Below are positions 33,601 to 45,600 of a DNA stretch of 64,000 bases, in pieces. The DNA lies in contig JABAKD010000014.1 of the NCBI GenBank assembly GCA_012845835.1, positions 2,286,501 to 2,350,500 of the forward strand, read 5' to 3'. The notes below the pieces were generated by a model. The model worked only from the letters and a program-made list of their open reading frames with translations. It was not told the DNA's origin and searched no databases. A program made the translations under genes and the position numbers. How positions within the stretch are numbered: position 1 is the stretch's first letter; every line of letters starts with the position of its first letter. Origin of the DNA: Undaria pinnatifida (Eukaryota; Sar; Phaeophyceae; Laminariales; Alariaceae).

Positions 33601-36600
33601 CCCGCTTGCCACCCACCTCTGCGCCGCACTGCCCCCATCCCAACCCCCAAACCCTGCCCCACCCCCACCCGCTATCCCTGCTTCACTCGATAACCCCAAC
33701 CCCCCCCAACCCTACCCTTGCCCTACCACCCCCCCCCCCACCAAAGTCTCTAGAGGAGCCCGTTGTCCGCAGCAACGTTCTCCGGCTGGCCTACCTGCCC
33801 CTCTGGGCAGCCCTGCAGCCTGGCCGCCTCGCGCTGGAGCTGAGGCCGTACCCGCAGCTCAAGCGTCACTGGCAACACCTCAAGGTAATTTTCGTTCGTC
33901 TGTTATTATCTCAAGGTAACGTCCGTGTGTTTTTTTGCCGGTACACGTGTTACCTCGAGGTAATTTTCGCCCTGTGTTATCTGAAGGTAAGCTTGGGGTG
34001 TTACCTCAAGGTAACCTTTGGGTGCTACCTCAAGGTGATGATGTTCGTTTGTCTGCCTCGTCAAGGTAACGTGTCGTTGGTGTGTTACCTAAAAATAACG
34101 CTGGTGTGTTACCTCAAGGCAATGTTCGTGTGTTAGCTCAAGGTATTGTTCGTGTGTTACCGTAAGGTAATGTGTTACCGTAAGGTGATGTGTTACCGTA
34201 AGGTAATGTGTTACCGTAAGGTAATGTGTTACCGTAAGTTAACCTTCGCATGTTACCCTCATGGTAACCTTTGGGTGCTTGGTACCCCAAAGGCAATATT
34301 CGCTCTTCTGTTACCTCGAGTAAACGTAATGCTGGTGTGTTGGCTCAAAGCAAAGTTGGTGTTGTTCCTCAAGATTGCGCCCGTGTGTTACCTCGAAGTA
34401 ACCTTGGTATGTTACCTCAAGGTTTCTTTCGTGTTTTACCTCAAGGTAACCTTTGTTACGTAAAGGCATCCTTCGTGTTTTTTCGGCCATGTCGTCTTGT
34501 CGTGGCGGCGGCAGCGGTGGCTCGTCGTTTTTTCGTGTGGTCTCTCTTTGTGTTGGCTTCGGTTATATTCTGTTTTGCTTAGTCTGTCTTTTGCCGCCTT
34601 CTTGTTTATTTTTTCATGCAACGGGTGTATTTTTTCTCCTTTGTCTGTGTTTTGTTGATGTTTTCTTGGCTTTTATGTATTTATCTTGTGTGTCCGTTAT
34701 AGCTGCGACGTGACTGCTGTGTGGGTGTTTTTTGTTGCTTCGCCTCTGTTACCGCTGCCTTCTCCGAGCCTTCCTCCCCGTCGCATTCTCTCCTCACTGT
34801 GTCCCCCACCCCCGTCTTACCTTGCGAAACGCTTCGTCTGCATGTACGTCTACATTGTACCTACCAGGTGTATCAGTAGTGCACCTGGTATTCCCGCACC
34901 AGTCATCTATTTTTGTCTCTCGTTATTATTATGAAAAAAGGTATGACAGCAGCCGTCGACGCATAGCCAACTAACCGGGGGGGGGTTATGTTCAGATCGC
35001 CCGCAACAAAACGGCCTTCACGTCGTAGTAGTGGGAAGGGTTACACCCAAGTGGTAAATCGCTATTCCCACCCCTTCCTCCCCTATCGTATCCCCCTCCT
35101 CATTGCGTCCCCTACCCCCCCCCCCCCCCCCCGCCTTCCAATTTTTTATGTGATATATGGAAGAAACGTAATGAGCGCCCAAATGTTGTAGGTGTCTGAG
35201 ACGCGTGTTAAGATAGAGGTATAATGGCACTGTTGGAATATTTTTTGTAGAATACATGGCGGGGCTCGTTAACCCTCCTTGAGCCAAAATCGTCGGAAAA
35301 GTCGTTCTTGTTTTTGGTGAAAAAAAAAGGGTTTTTTTTATACCTAGGCCAGGGGTTTTGCTAAAACAAAAAATCTGTCAGTTTGATGAAATAGAAAATG
35401 TCTTCACCCCTTTAGAGCCCTCAAACACCTCCATATACTAAATCCAAGTAATTTTTCCCCGAAAACGGGTTTCCGGTTGTAACGGGGTTAAGCGAAGAAC
35501 CTCAGAAAAAAAAAATAAAGGATGCACCTCTACTGCTGTAGCATGTGTCCTTTGGTTGGAGGAGGAACGGTGCTCCGTGTCGAAAGGGATGCATGGTCAA
35601 TAGTTCAATGACTAAGGCGACGCACAAATGAGTAACCCCCCCCCCCCCAAGTGGCGGCCACAGACGGCCAAGGAGGAAGAGACAAGATTAGCGAAAAGTG
35701 TTATCTAGTATATGGAAGAAGCGTAATGAGCGCCCAAAGGCTGGAGGTGTCTCTACTAGGAGTAGGAACGGTGCTCCGTCTCGAAAGGGATGCGTGGTCA
35801 GTGGCCAAACGACCAAGGCAACCAACGAATGAGAACCCCTCCCCCCCCGGCCTCCCCGTTGCGAAACGCCTCCACAAGGCGGACCTGGGACGACGGAAGG
35901 AAAGCGATCCCGGCATGGAGCGCTACGAGTCTGAGTTCTTGCCGTCACTGGTCCGGATGTTCCTGTCGTCGGTCGAGTCGTTCTCCTCTGGTGGTGAGAT
36001 AACACATATCATAAGCATGCAACGTCGTTGTGACACCATCCTGTTGACAATAATGCCAGTTAGCTCTCCGGGAAGTCACCGACCTATTGGGTTTTCCACA
36101 CCACGCGGGAGGGTGTCGACCCGGGGAATCGCCGTTTTCGTCCCCGGGTGCGGCAAAACCTCGATGGCCCTTATGGCTGGAACATTCCTATTCAGCGCCA
36201 ACCTTCTAGAAAAGAGCCAGCGCCCTTTGGCGAGGATTTAATCGGCCAATCACAATCAGCGGCCCGAATCGTTTCAAAATTTGCAAGTCAGCAGCAAGGC
36301 GGGCTTGATGGCTTTCAGGACTTCCTTGGGATTGTCGAAAATGCTCAGCACGCCACGGCCACGGCTCGGCGTGGCACGAGACCCGGTGCTCTGCTGATTA
36401 TGCCACCCGCGCTCTCTCTGCCAATAGGGCTAGACGGGGCTGAAACGCTTTTGAGTCGCGAGACCATGATGACAGACAGACAGACGGACAGACAGACAGA
36501 CAAACAGACAGGCAGGCGTGTTTTCTGTTGTATTAGTAGGGATGTATTGTATACCTGTTATTGATTTATGTCTAATGTTTTATGTTTTTTATATACAGTT

Positions 36601-39600
36601 TTAGCTAGATTTAGTTGATATTTAGATCGGATCGTAGTCCATATGTTTAATACTTCGTATTTGATATTTGATAACAGGTACCGATTATTTGGTATTTGTT
36701 AGTGTCCTAGCGCATACCACGGCGCGCAAGGCTTAGCAGGCGGTGCATTCAACGATCGATACGCGCGCCGCCGCCGCCAACTTTCTTGTGTTTTTTTTGT
36801 TCGTGTTTTGTTCGTTTTATATAGATATATTAATTTTTTTCCTCGCTTACTTTTCGTTGTATGTTGTTTGATGCGTCATATTAGGAGGCGACGGTGACGC
36901 CAAGAGCAACCAGGGCATGGACAGCGAGGAGGGGGGGGAGGGGGAGGGGAAGGAGCCCCCCCTCGGCCTGCTGGACTTTTGCGAACGGTTCATGGAGTTC
37001 TTGATCGACCTCCTGTGCCAGCTACCCACCAGGTACATTTTCACTACACATCGACGACAAAATGCATGTCGCTGGCGCGTTTTTGAAGGCGCGTGATGCA
37101 CCGGCAAAATAGGTAGATAGATTAATTGTTGCTACGTATCTGTTTTTACTGTTGATTTCGACTAAAGGTGCGATCCTCGGGTTCATAGATTTTATAGCTT
37201 GTATAGTCTGTCCGGGAAAAATGTATTAGGTTTATCCCGATTCGCTTAGGAATCAATTCCGAGAGGCTGACGTACCCGTGGTCCTAACCGGAACACCGTT
37301 GGATAGAACGTTTCCAGGTAGAGGTTTCGATCGATCGGAGCACCTTTTTTTTTTCTGGTTTTCTCGCGAACCGCGAGAAAAACGCGATTTCGTCCAGATT
37401 TTGCGAGGGTTTCCATACGAAGTTTTATTTGGTCGAGTGTGGGGTCTTTTATTTTATTATTTTTTTTTTTTTTCTTAACACCAGTTTTAGACAGATCTCG
37501 CCGAGGCGGTCACGACAACCTAGCCGATGTCTGGCTTCTTCAGTTCGTACTTGTCGAGAAAAGAGCATGAAAGATCTTCCACACAGAGCCCAGTGTAAAG
37601 TTTTTCGGGGAGTATTGGAACGATAGATCGTGAAAAATGTCGTCGGGTTCGGGCGAATTGGACCTAATCCCGGGACCGTGTTATTTGTTTTTCGAAGAAA
37701 TAAATATTTAAGCAAGATATGGCCCGCCGAAGTTTCCGCTGGTGTACGCACCCATGCACCACCCGCACCACCACCGCAACGCCGCCGGGCGGCGGTGTTG
37801 GTTGGTATTTCTTGGTGTTTCTCTGTTGGTGGCGGTAATGATCTAGCGCATCTGCATGTGATGACGGGGCGACAGTGTACGATTGCGGAGTGTTTTTGTC
37901 AAATTCGAGGCGATTATGTGTCGTTTCGGGGTAATTTCGGGGTAATTATTGCCAAAATGTGGCCAATTTCGCTTTTTGTTTTTTTTACAGCGGGTTTCGA
38001 TTCCTCTCGACCCCGCGATTTGCGCCAACTTTGTTTCTCGTGTCGACTCTCAAAATTGAGCGAGAACCAGCGGGGGTCGGCTAATCCTCTTTGCGCGACG
38101 CAAAATAAATAAATAATAACGTGCACGACGTGTACCGCCTCCAGAACCACACACCCAGAAACCCTTTTCGACACTTGAAACAGCAGCGCAAACACCACAG
38201 CATAAGACCATCGCACCAGGCCACACAGCACGCGCAAAAGCAGACAACACAGCAGACCACATAGCAGAAACGCAGACCACACAGCAGGCGTGTCCCTGAT
38301 TGATTTTGCCGGGAGAATTGTCGTGCATTCAGAGAGTAGCAGCAGTGCCGTCGATGTAGAGACGATGCGTACACGTATATGGGCAATTATGCGGCAGGCG
38401 GTACTTGTAGGTGTGTTTGCCCTCTCACTCGAATTTTACTCGCGACGTAATTTATTGCTGTGTAGTGCCGACATGATGAGGCACTCGAAAATAGTCGTGC
38501 TCGCGTACTCGCTAGCGCGTACGACGCGTACGAGGAGTAGAATCGTAGCCGTACGTTGAAGGAAGGGGGCAGCATCACCCGCACTCGGACTCGTACGTGT
38601 GGTCTCTTCTCTGAGAGCAAGAGAGTTGAAAATCTAAATCTACGAGATGCCAACAGCAGGAGTAATAAAACAGTAAAAATGAGTAGATACTGGTCACAAA
38701 GGATCTCTTATCGCTTGGCTCTAATTTATTTTTAAGCTCTCTAATTGTTGCGGGGAGTATGATCCAGTCCATCATTGTTGTACTACTGTTGAGCCCAGCA
38801 GCAACAGCTGCTTAGCAGCAGCATCAAGCAGCAGCCAGCAAGGCATTGCAAGCCGTCAAGCCATCACTGCCCCCATCACCACCTGGTGGTCCACCATCAT
38901 CCCCACGGTCGGTACGACGATCAATCCCGCCTAGGAGCGGTGTATACGCGACCCGTGCCGTGTAGTATCTATCTTGGCCTGTGCCTGTTTGTGTTCCTGC
39001 GCTGCGTTACACCGCCGCCTGCCGCCGCCGCCGCCGTCTTTTTTTCTAAAAGAAAGCTGGCATGGTCTGTCTCTGAAACGAAACATGTCAACCCGAAAAG
39101 CATCCATCTCATCGGGGTTCTGAGATTTTTAAAGATTGGCCTTGGACTGACCGCACATCACCGAGGCAGCCGGGTGTGTGACGTGAAACCAGACACATGC
39201 GGAGACGGCACTTGCTCGTGTCGTATGCGATGTATGGACAGAGCAGTCACAGCGCACAGAAAAAAAAATCCGTATGTACGCGACATGCTGTAGAATAAAA
39301 GTAAACGAAATGATGGGGATGGGCAAATTTTGAAAAAATAAGGCTTGACGACGTGATTCTCCCGGCAAAATCCATCAGGGACTTGCCTGCTGTGTGGTCT
39401 GCGTGTCTGCTGCGTAGTCTGCTGTGTTGTCTGTTTTTGCGCGTGATGTGTGGCCTGGTGCGATGGTCTTACGCTGTACAGGTGTTTGCGCTGCTGTTTC
39501 AAGTGTCGACATGGTTTTCTGGGTGTGTGGTTCTGGAGGCGGTTCGAGTCGTGCATGTTATTATTTGCAAGTGCGTCGTGCAAAGAGGGGTTTCCAGCGG

Positions 39601-42600
39601 GGGTCACGCCTTGATGAAATTTGCCCGGACGGAACATGCGTATTTTTTTTGTATGTATACACGTTCGCGTGTTTTCTTTTGCATGTATGCTGCTGCTTGT
39701 GCGCTTTTTCCTTGTGTGTACGTGCCTTAGACGTCGGCGGGGTTTGCATTATTCGCCGGCAGGCGTTTTTTCTTTGTATCTCTGGAGGATATACCAGTAT
39801 AAACACCGTCCGTATCGTATGTACGAGATGTAATGTTTTCGCATGCTATTTTTTATTGCATCATGGTGCTTTTTTTTCTCGCGTATTTGACGCGTTACGC
39901 CCCGGGGGCGGTTAACACACGCCACGCATCGGGAGGTTTCCACGCATGCATCGGCAGGCGTTTTCCGTACGTGGTTCTTAAAGATATATTATATACTTCG
40001 AACTCTTTACAGCACGTAAGTATGAAAAACCTTGGGATTTTTTTTTGCATATATGCGTTGTGTAGCATCTTTTTTTTGCATGTCTAACGCGTTGGGGGGG
40101 TTCCACAAATGCGTCTGCAGGCGTTTCCTGTGCGTGGTTCTGGAGGATATGCGCGTGTTGGAGAGGTGCACGCTGTCCCCCCTCGCCGCACACCCCAAGG
40201 CGAGGCTCTTCCGCCAGCTGCTGGAGATGTTCCGCTTCTATCTGGTGAGAAGGGGGTTCGGGGCGGGAGGTTGGGCTTGGGTTTCGTTTTGGTGTGGTGG
40301 TTGCTTGGTTTGGTTTGGTTTGGCTTGGTTTGGTTTGGGATGGTTTGAGGTTTTCGTTCTGGTGGATTTCGGATTGGTTTTGTCAGGTTTGGTTTTGGTT
40401 GGATTTCGGTTGATTTGGTTTGGTTTTGATGTTTTGTTCGGTTTTGGTTGGGTTCGTTTTGAATGGTATGGCTTAAGTCTGGTTTGGTTTTATTGGATTG
40501 GGCTGTTTTGTTTTGTTTTGCCATTTTGTTTGGTGTTGTTTGTTTGTTGAATTTCTTTTTCTTTTGTCATTATTTGATTGTAGTTCGTGTTCCCAATGGT
40601 TTGGGTCGGGTCGGTTCGGTCTTGCTTTCTGTTACGTTATGTTGTGCTCTTGCCTTGAAAACGGCAACAGCTACGGCAGTGCCTTATGCTCGCGTGGTCT
40701 TTCATCTCTGCTGCAACGTGCACGCATCATTCTGGACGATGCTAGCTATTCTGGCAGTGCGTACCTGGTGTCATACAACCGGCTGGATCACGCTTTTGAC
40801 ACTCGCAAACATGCAATTATCTCTACAAACAACTAGAGATTATTATGGAATAGTATTTTATAAGTAATTTTCAAGGACGTCAGCCGTGAGTTTGACGAAT
40901 TTCAGGTCAATACTCATTATTTCGCTTTTTGTGTTCTCTTCTCCACCGTACTGGCATGGTTGCCTTTGCGATCGGTTGGCGTCGTCGGGCGGTTGCTTCC
41001 TTTCGCGAGAGCAGGGCTTCGAGATCAACGACCAGACGGGGCGGCCTCTGACCGACAAGGACATGATGGAGAGGCATCACTCGCGCATGCACGTCTTGCA
41101 GAAGGTGGTTTTCGAGCACTACAGGAAGGCCTTGCCGGACTTCCCCTTCGTCAGCTCCGTCGCCGCCGGGAAGGTGATTTGTTTTGATTTCGGACATTCG
41201 ATATTTGATATTTTGATATTTTGGTATTATATATTTGATAGTTGATACTTCGGTATTCGAATTGATAATTGATATATTGATACCAGGACGGTCAATGTTA
41301 CGATGTTTGACCTTTTATCTTCGATACCTGGTATTTTATGTTCGATGCTCGATGGTCGGTATTCGATATTCGACTTCGATGTTCGATATTCGATATTCGA
41401 GGCCCCGACTAGCTGGGGTCTCGGTGACAGTTTGATTTCAACATTCGGTATTTGCGCGATTCGTTTTTCAATCAGGTGGTGTGTTTTGTTTTATTTCCCT
41501 TACACACTCCCTCCCCCGCCCGCCCCCCCTCCCCCGCCGCCCCCCTCCCCCGCCGTCCCTCCTATTTCTTTTTCTCAGCGCGACTTCTTGTCTAAAACCT
41601 TGGCGACATTGCCAGTGGCGATCTTGAAGGATTTGGCCCAGAGGATGGTGCTCGTCCGAAGAGACTCGGACGCCGAGATTGTCGACGCCGCCGAAGGTAT
41701 TACACCAGAAGCACCCGTTTTCGTTTCATCACATTTTACTTTTGCTGTTAGCGCGTTTGCGAGATAGATACCAACTTTTGGTTGTGTCGGAGTCAGGTAA
41801 GAAAATATCTGGGATATTCTGGGGTCGAATCACTTATCGCAGGACTGATCGGGCCAGGTTGTGACCCGGCCCGGCCCCGTGGTATTAGAAAAACCTGCCG
41901 ACCCGACTTGGCTCGACCCGCGAATTGTTTTTTTTTCACTGTTTGACCCGACCCGCGGGGGAGGTCATGCATGACCCGTGAAAAGCCATGTACAACATGG
42001 AATAAATTGTATGGAAACTGTCTAACGTCACTATCCAACGCCAACCTACGCCATGAAAATATCAGTGAAAAATATTAGGGTAGAAATATTTGTTAGGCCG
42101 TTTCTTATAGCATTGGATTCTCATCTTCGATTCCGCCAGAATCCGATTCGGCAAAATTCGGGCGGAGAAGAAAGCCCGACCTTTCTTATAGCGAACGGAT
42201 TTTGTCAGACGGATTTCAGCAGGACTGTCAATTTTTTTTTAAAACAGCGCGCGCAAAACCCAACACCACACAGCAGCAGCAGCAGCACACAGCAGACCGA
42301 TACAGACATACAGACGCAGCGCAGAGGCAGCAGACCACACGCAGCAGACCACACGCCGCCTCTTGACAGCCCTTGACATATCATCGTCCTCTGTGTCGGG
42401 CTCTAGCTCGTCTTCGTAGTCTTGTAAGATGAGGTCCCAGGTGGCGACACTACGCTGCTGCTGCAGATGGAAGGCAGCTAGCGTGGTGGCAAAGACAGCA
42501 GAAACGTCGACACCAGCTTTTTCTCTCGCTGTCGCGGCCATTTGATGGTGCACCACGCGTCCCGAGGGCAAGCCAAGTTCGTAGGCTAGCCCACGGGCGA

Positions 42601-45600
42601 CGCCCAGCAGCCCTAACAGCGCCGGCACTGCAGCACGCATGTGGGGTAGCCCGATGTGTGTGTGTGTGTGTGCGCGCGCGCGGCGCAACCAGAGAGTTTC
42701 AAATAATCCGAGACAGAAATCCGGGTTGGGCAGCGTCTCGGATTTTGGTCAGGAATCCGAGTGGCCGCAACTCGAAAAGCTGAAATCGGATTTTTCCGAA
42801 TTGGATTGTGCCAAAATCCGTGTCTATAAGAAGGCGGAAATGGGCCCGAATCGGATTCTGGCGGAATCGAAGATGAGAATCCAATGCTAAAAGAAACGGC
42901 CTTACTCCATTTTTTTTATAATTATAACATTTTTTTTTTCGCGGGTTGGTTGGCCTTGGGTAGTTTATACATCGTTCGACGGTTTCACTGCTATTGTACC
43001 TGGTACACTATTTTTTTTCTTTCCCAACCCAAAGTAGTTTGGAAATCGCAAACACCCTACTAAGCGCTGGTATTATTTTTTCGCCCGATAGGATTGCCTC
43101 GTATTTTTTTTCCAACCCTACGAGAGAATTTTGGAAGTCGCAAACACCTTACCAGGCATTATTTATCTCCGCCCGATGATATCTCTTCTTTTTTTTTGGT
43201 CGCTGGAAATGCCCCCCCAAAAGGGTCGTCATGCGTATTGTTATAAAAAATATTTCAAGGACGTCAGCCGTGAGTTCGACGAATTTCAGGTCAATACTCA
43301 TCTTTGCAAGCTGCGTTGTTGGTACTTGTAATATACTATATAATATGGGTGAGTTTTTATTGGGAGGGATCCTATTTTTTGTTCTGGTATTTTTACTTGT
43401 AGGTGGGGGATTTTGAGCTAGATCTAACATCACACCTATTTTATAAATTTGTTTACTGTAGTTTCCACTATACTTGTCTGTCATATGGATTTTTTACAAC
43501 CATAGAACTAACGCTGACCCTAACCCTAACCCATGAGTGATTCTTACTACGATAGCCCCCCCCCCCCCCCCCCCCCCCCCCCAAACCATCGGTTTTCTTT
43601 GACGGACGTTTCATGGCTGCTCGACACGAGAAACGATACTATAGCAAGAAAAAATAACTTCACACTTTCTCTCGTTTGCAAAGGGCTACAGATTGACGAC
43701 GTCGGGTTGGCAAGGGGGCACCATACTTTAGGAGATATCGCCGGGAGCTGGTTTCAAAACCGGCGATTTCGTTGAAGAAAAGTTCCATGAGTGATTCTTA
43801 CTACGATAGCCCCCCCCCCCCCCCCCCCCCCCGCCCCAAACCAGCGATTTTCTTTGAAGGACGTTTCATGGCTGCTCGACACGAGAAACGATGCTATAAC
43901 AAGAAAAAATAACTTCACACTTTCTCTTGTTTGCAAGGGGCTACAGATTGATGACGTCGGGTTGGCAAGGGGCACCATACTTTAGGAGATAATCGGCGGG
44001 AGATGGTTTCAAAACCGGCGATTTCGTTGAAGAAAAGTTGGGGGGGGCTACCGCAGTAAGACTCCCATCCGAAATACTGTACCGGTCGAAGCGCCTCCCG
44101 AATGACGTCATAGTGACGTACGTCATTTGGGGAACTCTATGCTGTAGTTGAGTGGATACCCGCGGCCATGTGAGTTCAGTTTGCACATTTGACCGTTTCA
44201 CTTGTGCGCCTTCTTCCGTATCATGCGTTTTTAGGCGGGAAAGCGTAGTATTTCCCCGACGAATTTTGATTTCACTTGGTTTTTCGGATCTTCCTAGGGC
44301 TCCAGCACCTTTGTGTGGCCACAGACTCTAGATTTTTTGACAAGAGTTAATGTGAGAAAACAACAACAACGTCACTGGGGCGAAATTGAAGAAAAATACG
44401 ATATTGATTGTGCGTCACTGCCAACAAGGGTTATTACGCTGCTCGTAATATAATATGTTTCTTTTCAGTGGCTGCCAATAGGGTTAACCCTGTTACAACT
44501 GGAAACCCGTTTTTGGGGACAAAATTACTTGGATTTAGTATGGGGAGGGGTTCGGGGGCTCTAAAAGGGGTTAATACACTGCACGTACTAGAATATGTAT
44601 CTTTTCAGTGGCTTGTGGGTTTTCCACCGGAATAGGCGCTCGCGACCCCGTGGGCCACTAATCTAAAAACCAGCAGCCTGTATGTTGGACAAGGGATGCA
44701 AAGCAAGATGCGGACTGATCAGGAAGGCATTGATGTCAGCAAGAAGGAGCGAACACAAACCCATCGTGCATCGCTGGATGTGGAAGGGTCTCCTTTCACC
44801 GAAACGCTTGGGGGGAGATATGTCTGCTGCTGTACGTCGTAGCCTAAGGTGGCATTGCTTTGTTTTACACGCTTACAAAGCATTTTTTTTTGCCCTCCAA
44901 AACACAACAATGGACTAATTTGTTACTGGGGTGTTCGCCACCACACCCCAGTGACACATATCAGCATGCCTATGTTTTCACGAATAGTTTTTTGTAGGTG
45001 ATGTTGGGCCTTTCCCCCCATCGCTGATTGGTTGATTTCCTAAAGAGTATTTTTCCCAGAGAACGACCATGGGACATATTTTTTCCAAATTCTACGTCTA
45101 AAATTTAGCCAGTCCCAGGCCTAGCTGTAGTACCAGGTACCAGATACTATGAACACAAGGGTACAATGTTAGTAATGCCCTTCGGAGGCAAATAAAAGGG
45201 GCCCACGCCGAAAACCTGGTACGTAGTGCCCATGGTGTGTGTCAAGCCGTGTATTTTGAAAGCTGTCCCACAGCAAGCACCCCAAATGGGGCTGGCGTAA
45301 TGAAGTAAGAATTCATGCGCCGCTCTCCCCGTATACATATCGGGTACGTCGACAGTAGCAGAGCGGCAAATGCCACTGCAGAGCAGGAGCAGCAGCAGCA
45401 GCACGGCGAAGATAGATAAGCTTTGCACGCCCGACCCCAAAAAGTGCAAGCTAGCCGGAAGCTAACGGAAAAGGAACTTGCCACCTAGCCACCACCGAGT
45501 AGAAACCTAACCGATTATTGTTCATTCATACGCGTAGGGTAGCTTTAGCGTGGGCCCCTTCAAAGGTGGTGACTCACGACGCCCAAAACTGACACCGTCT

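Noticed and set aside
36148-36564. Plus-strand frame of 138 codons in AQR intron 5
   Set aside because: It starts in a dispersed repeat and ends in an ACAG microsatellite; no family resemblance.
43510-43532. CCCTAACCCTAACCC, telomere-like
   Set aside because: Only two to three units inside an intron; not a telomere and too short to call an interstitial one.
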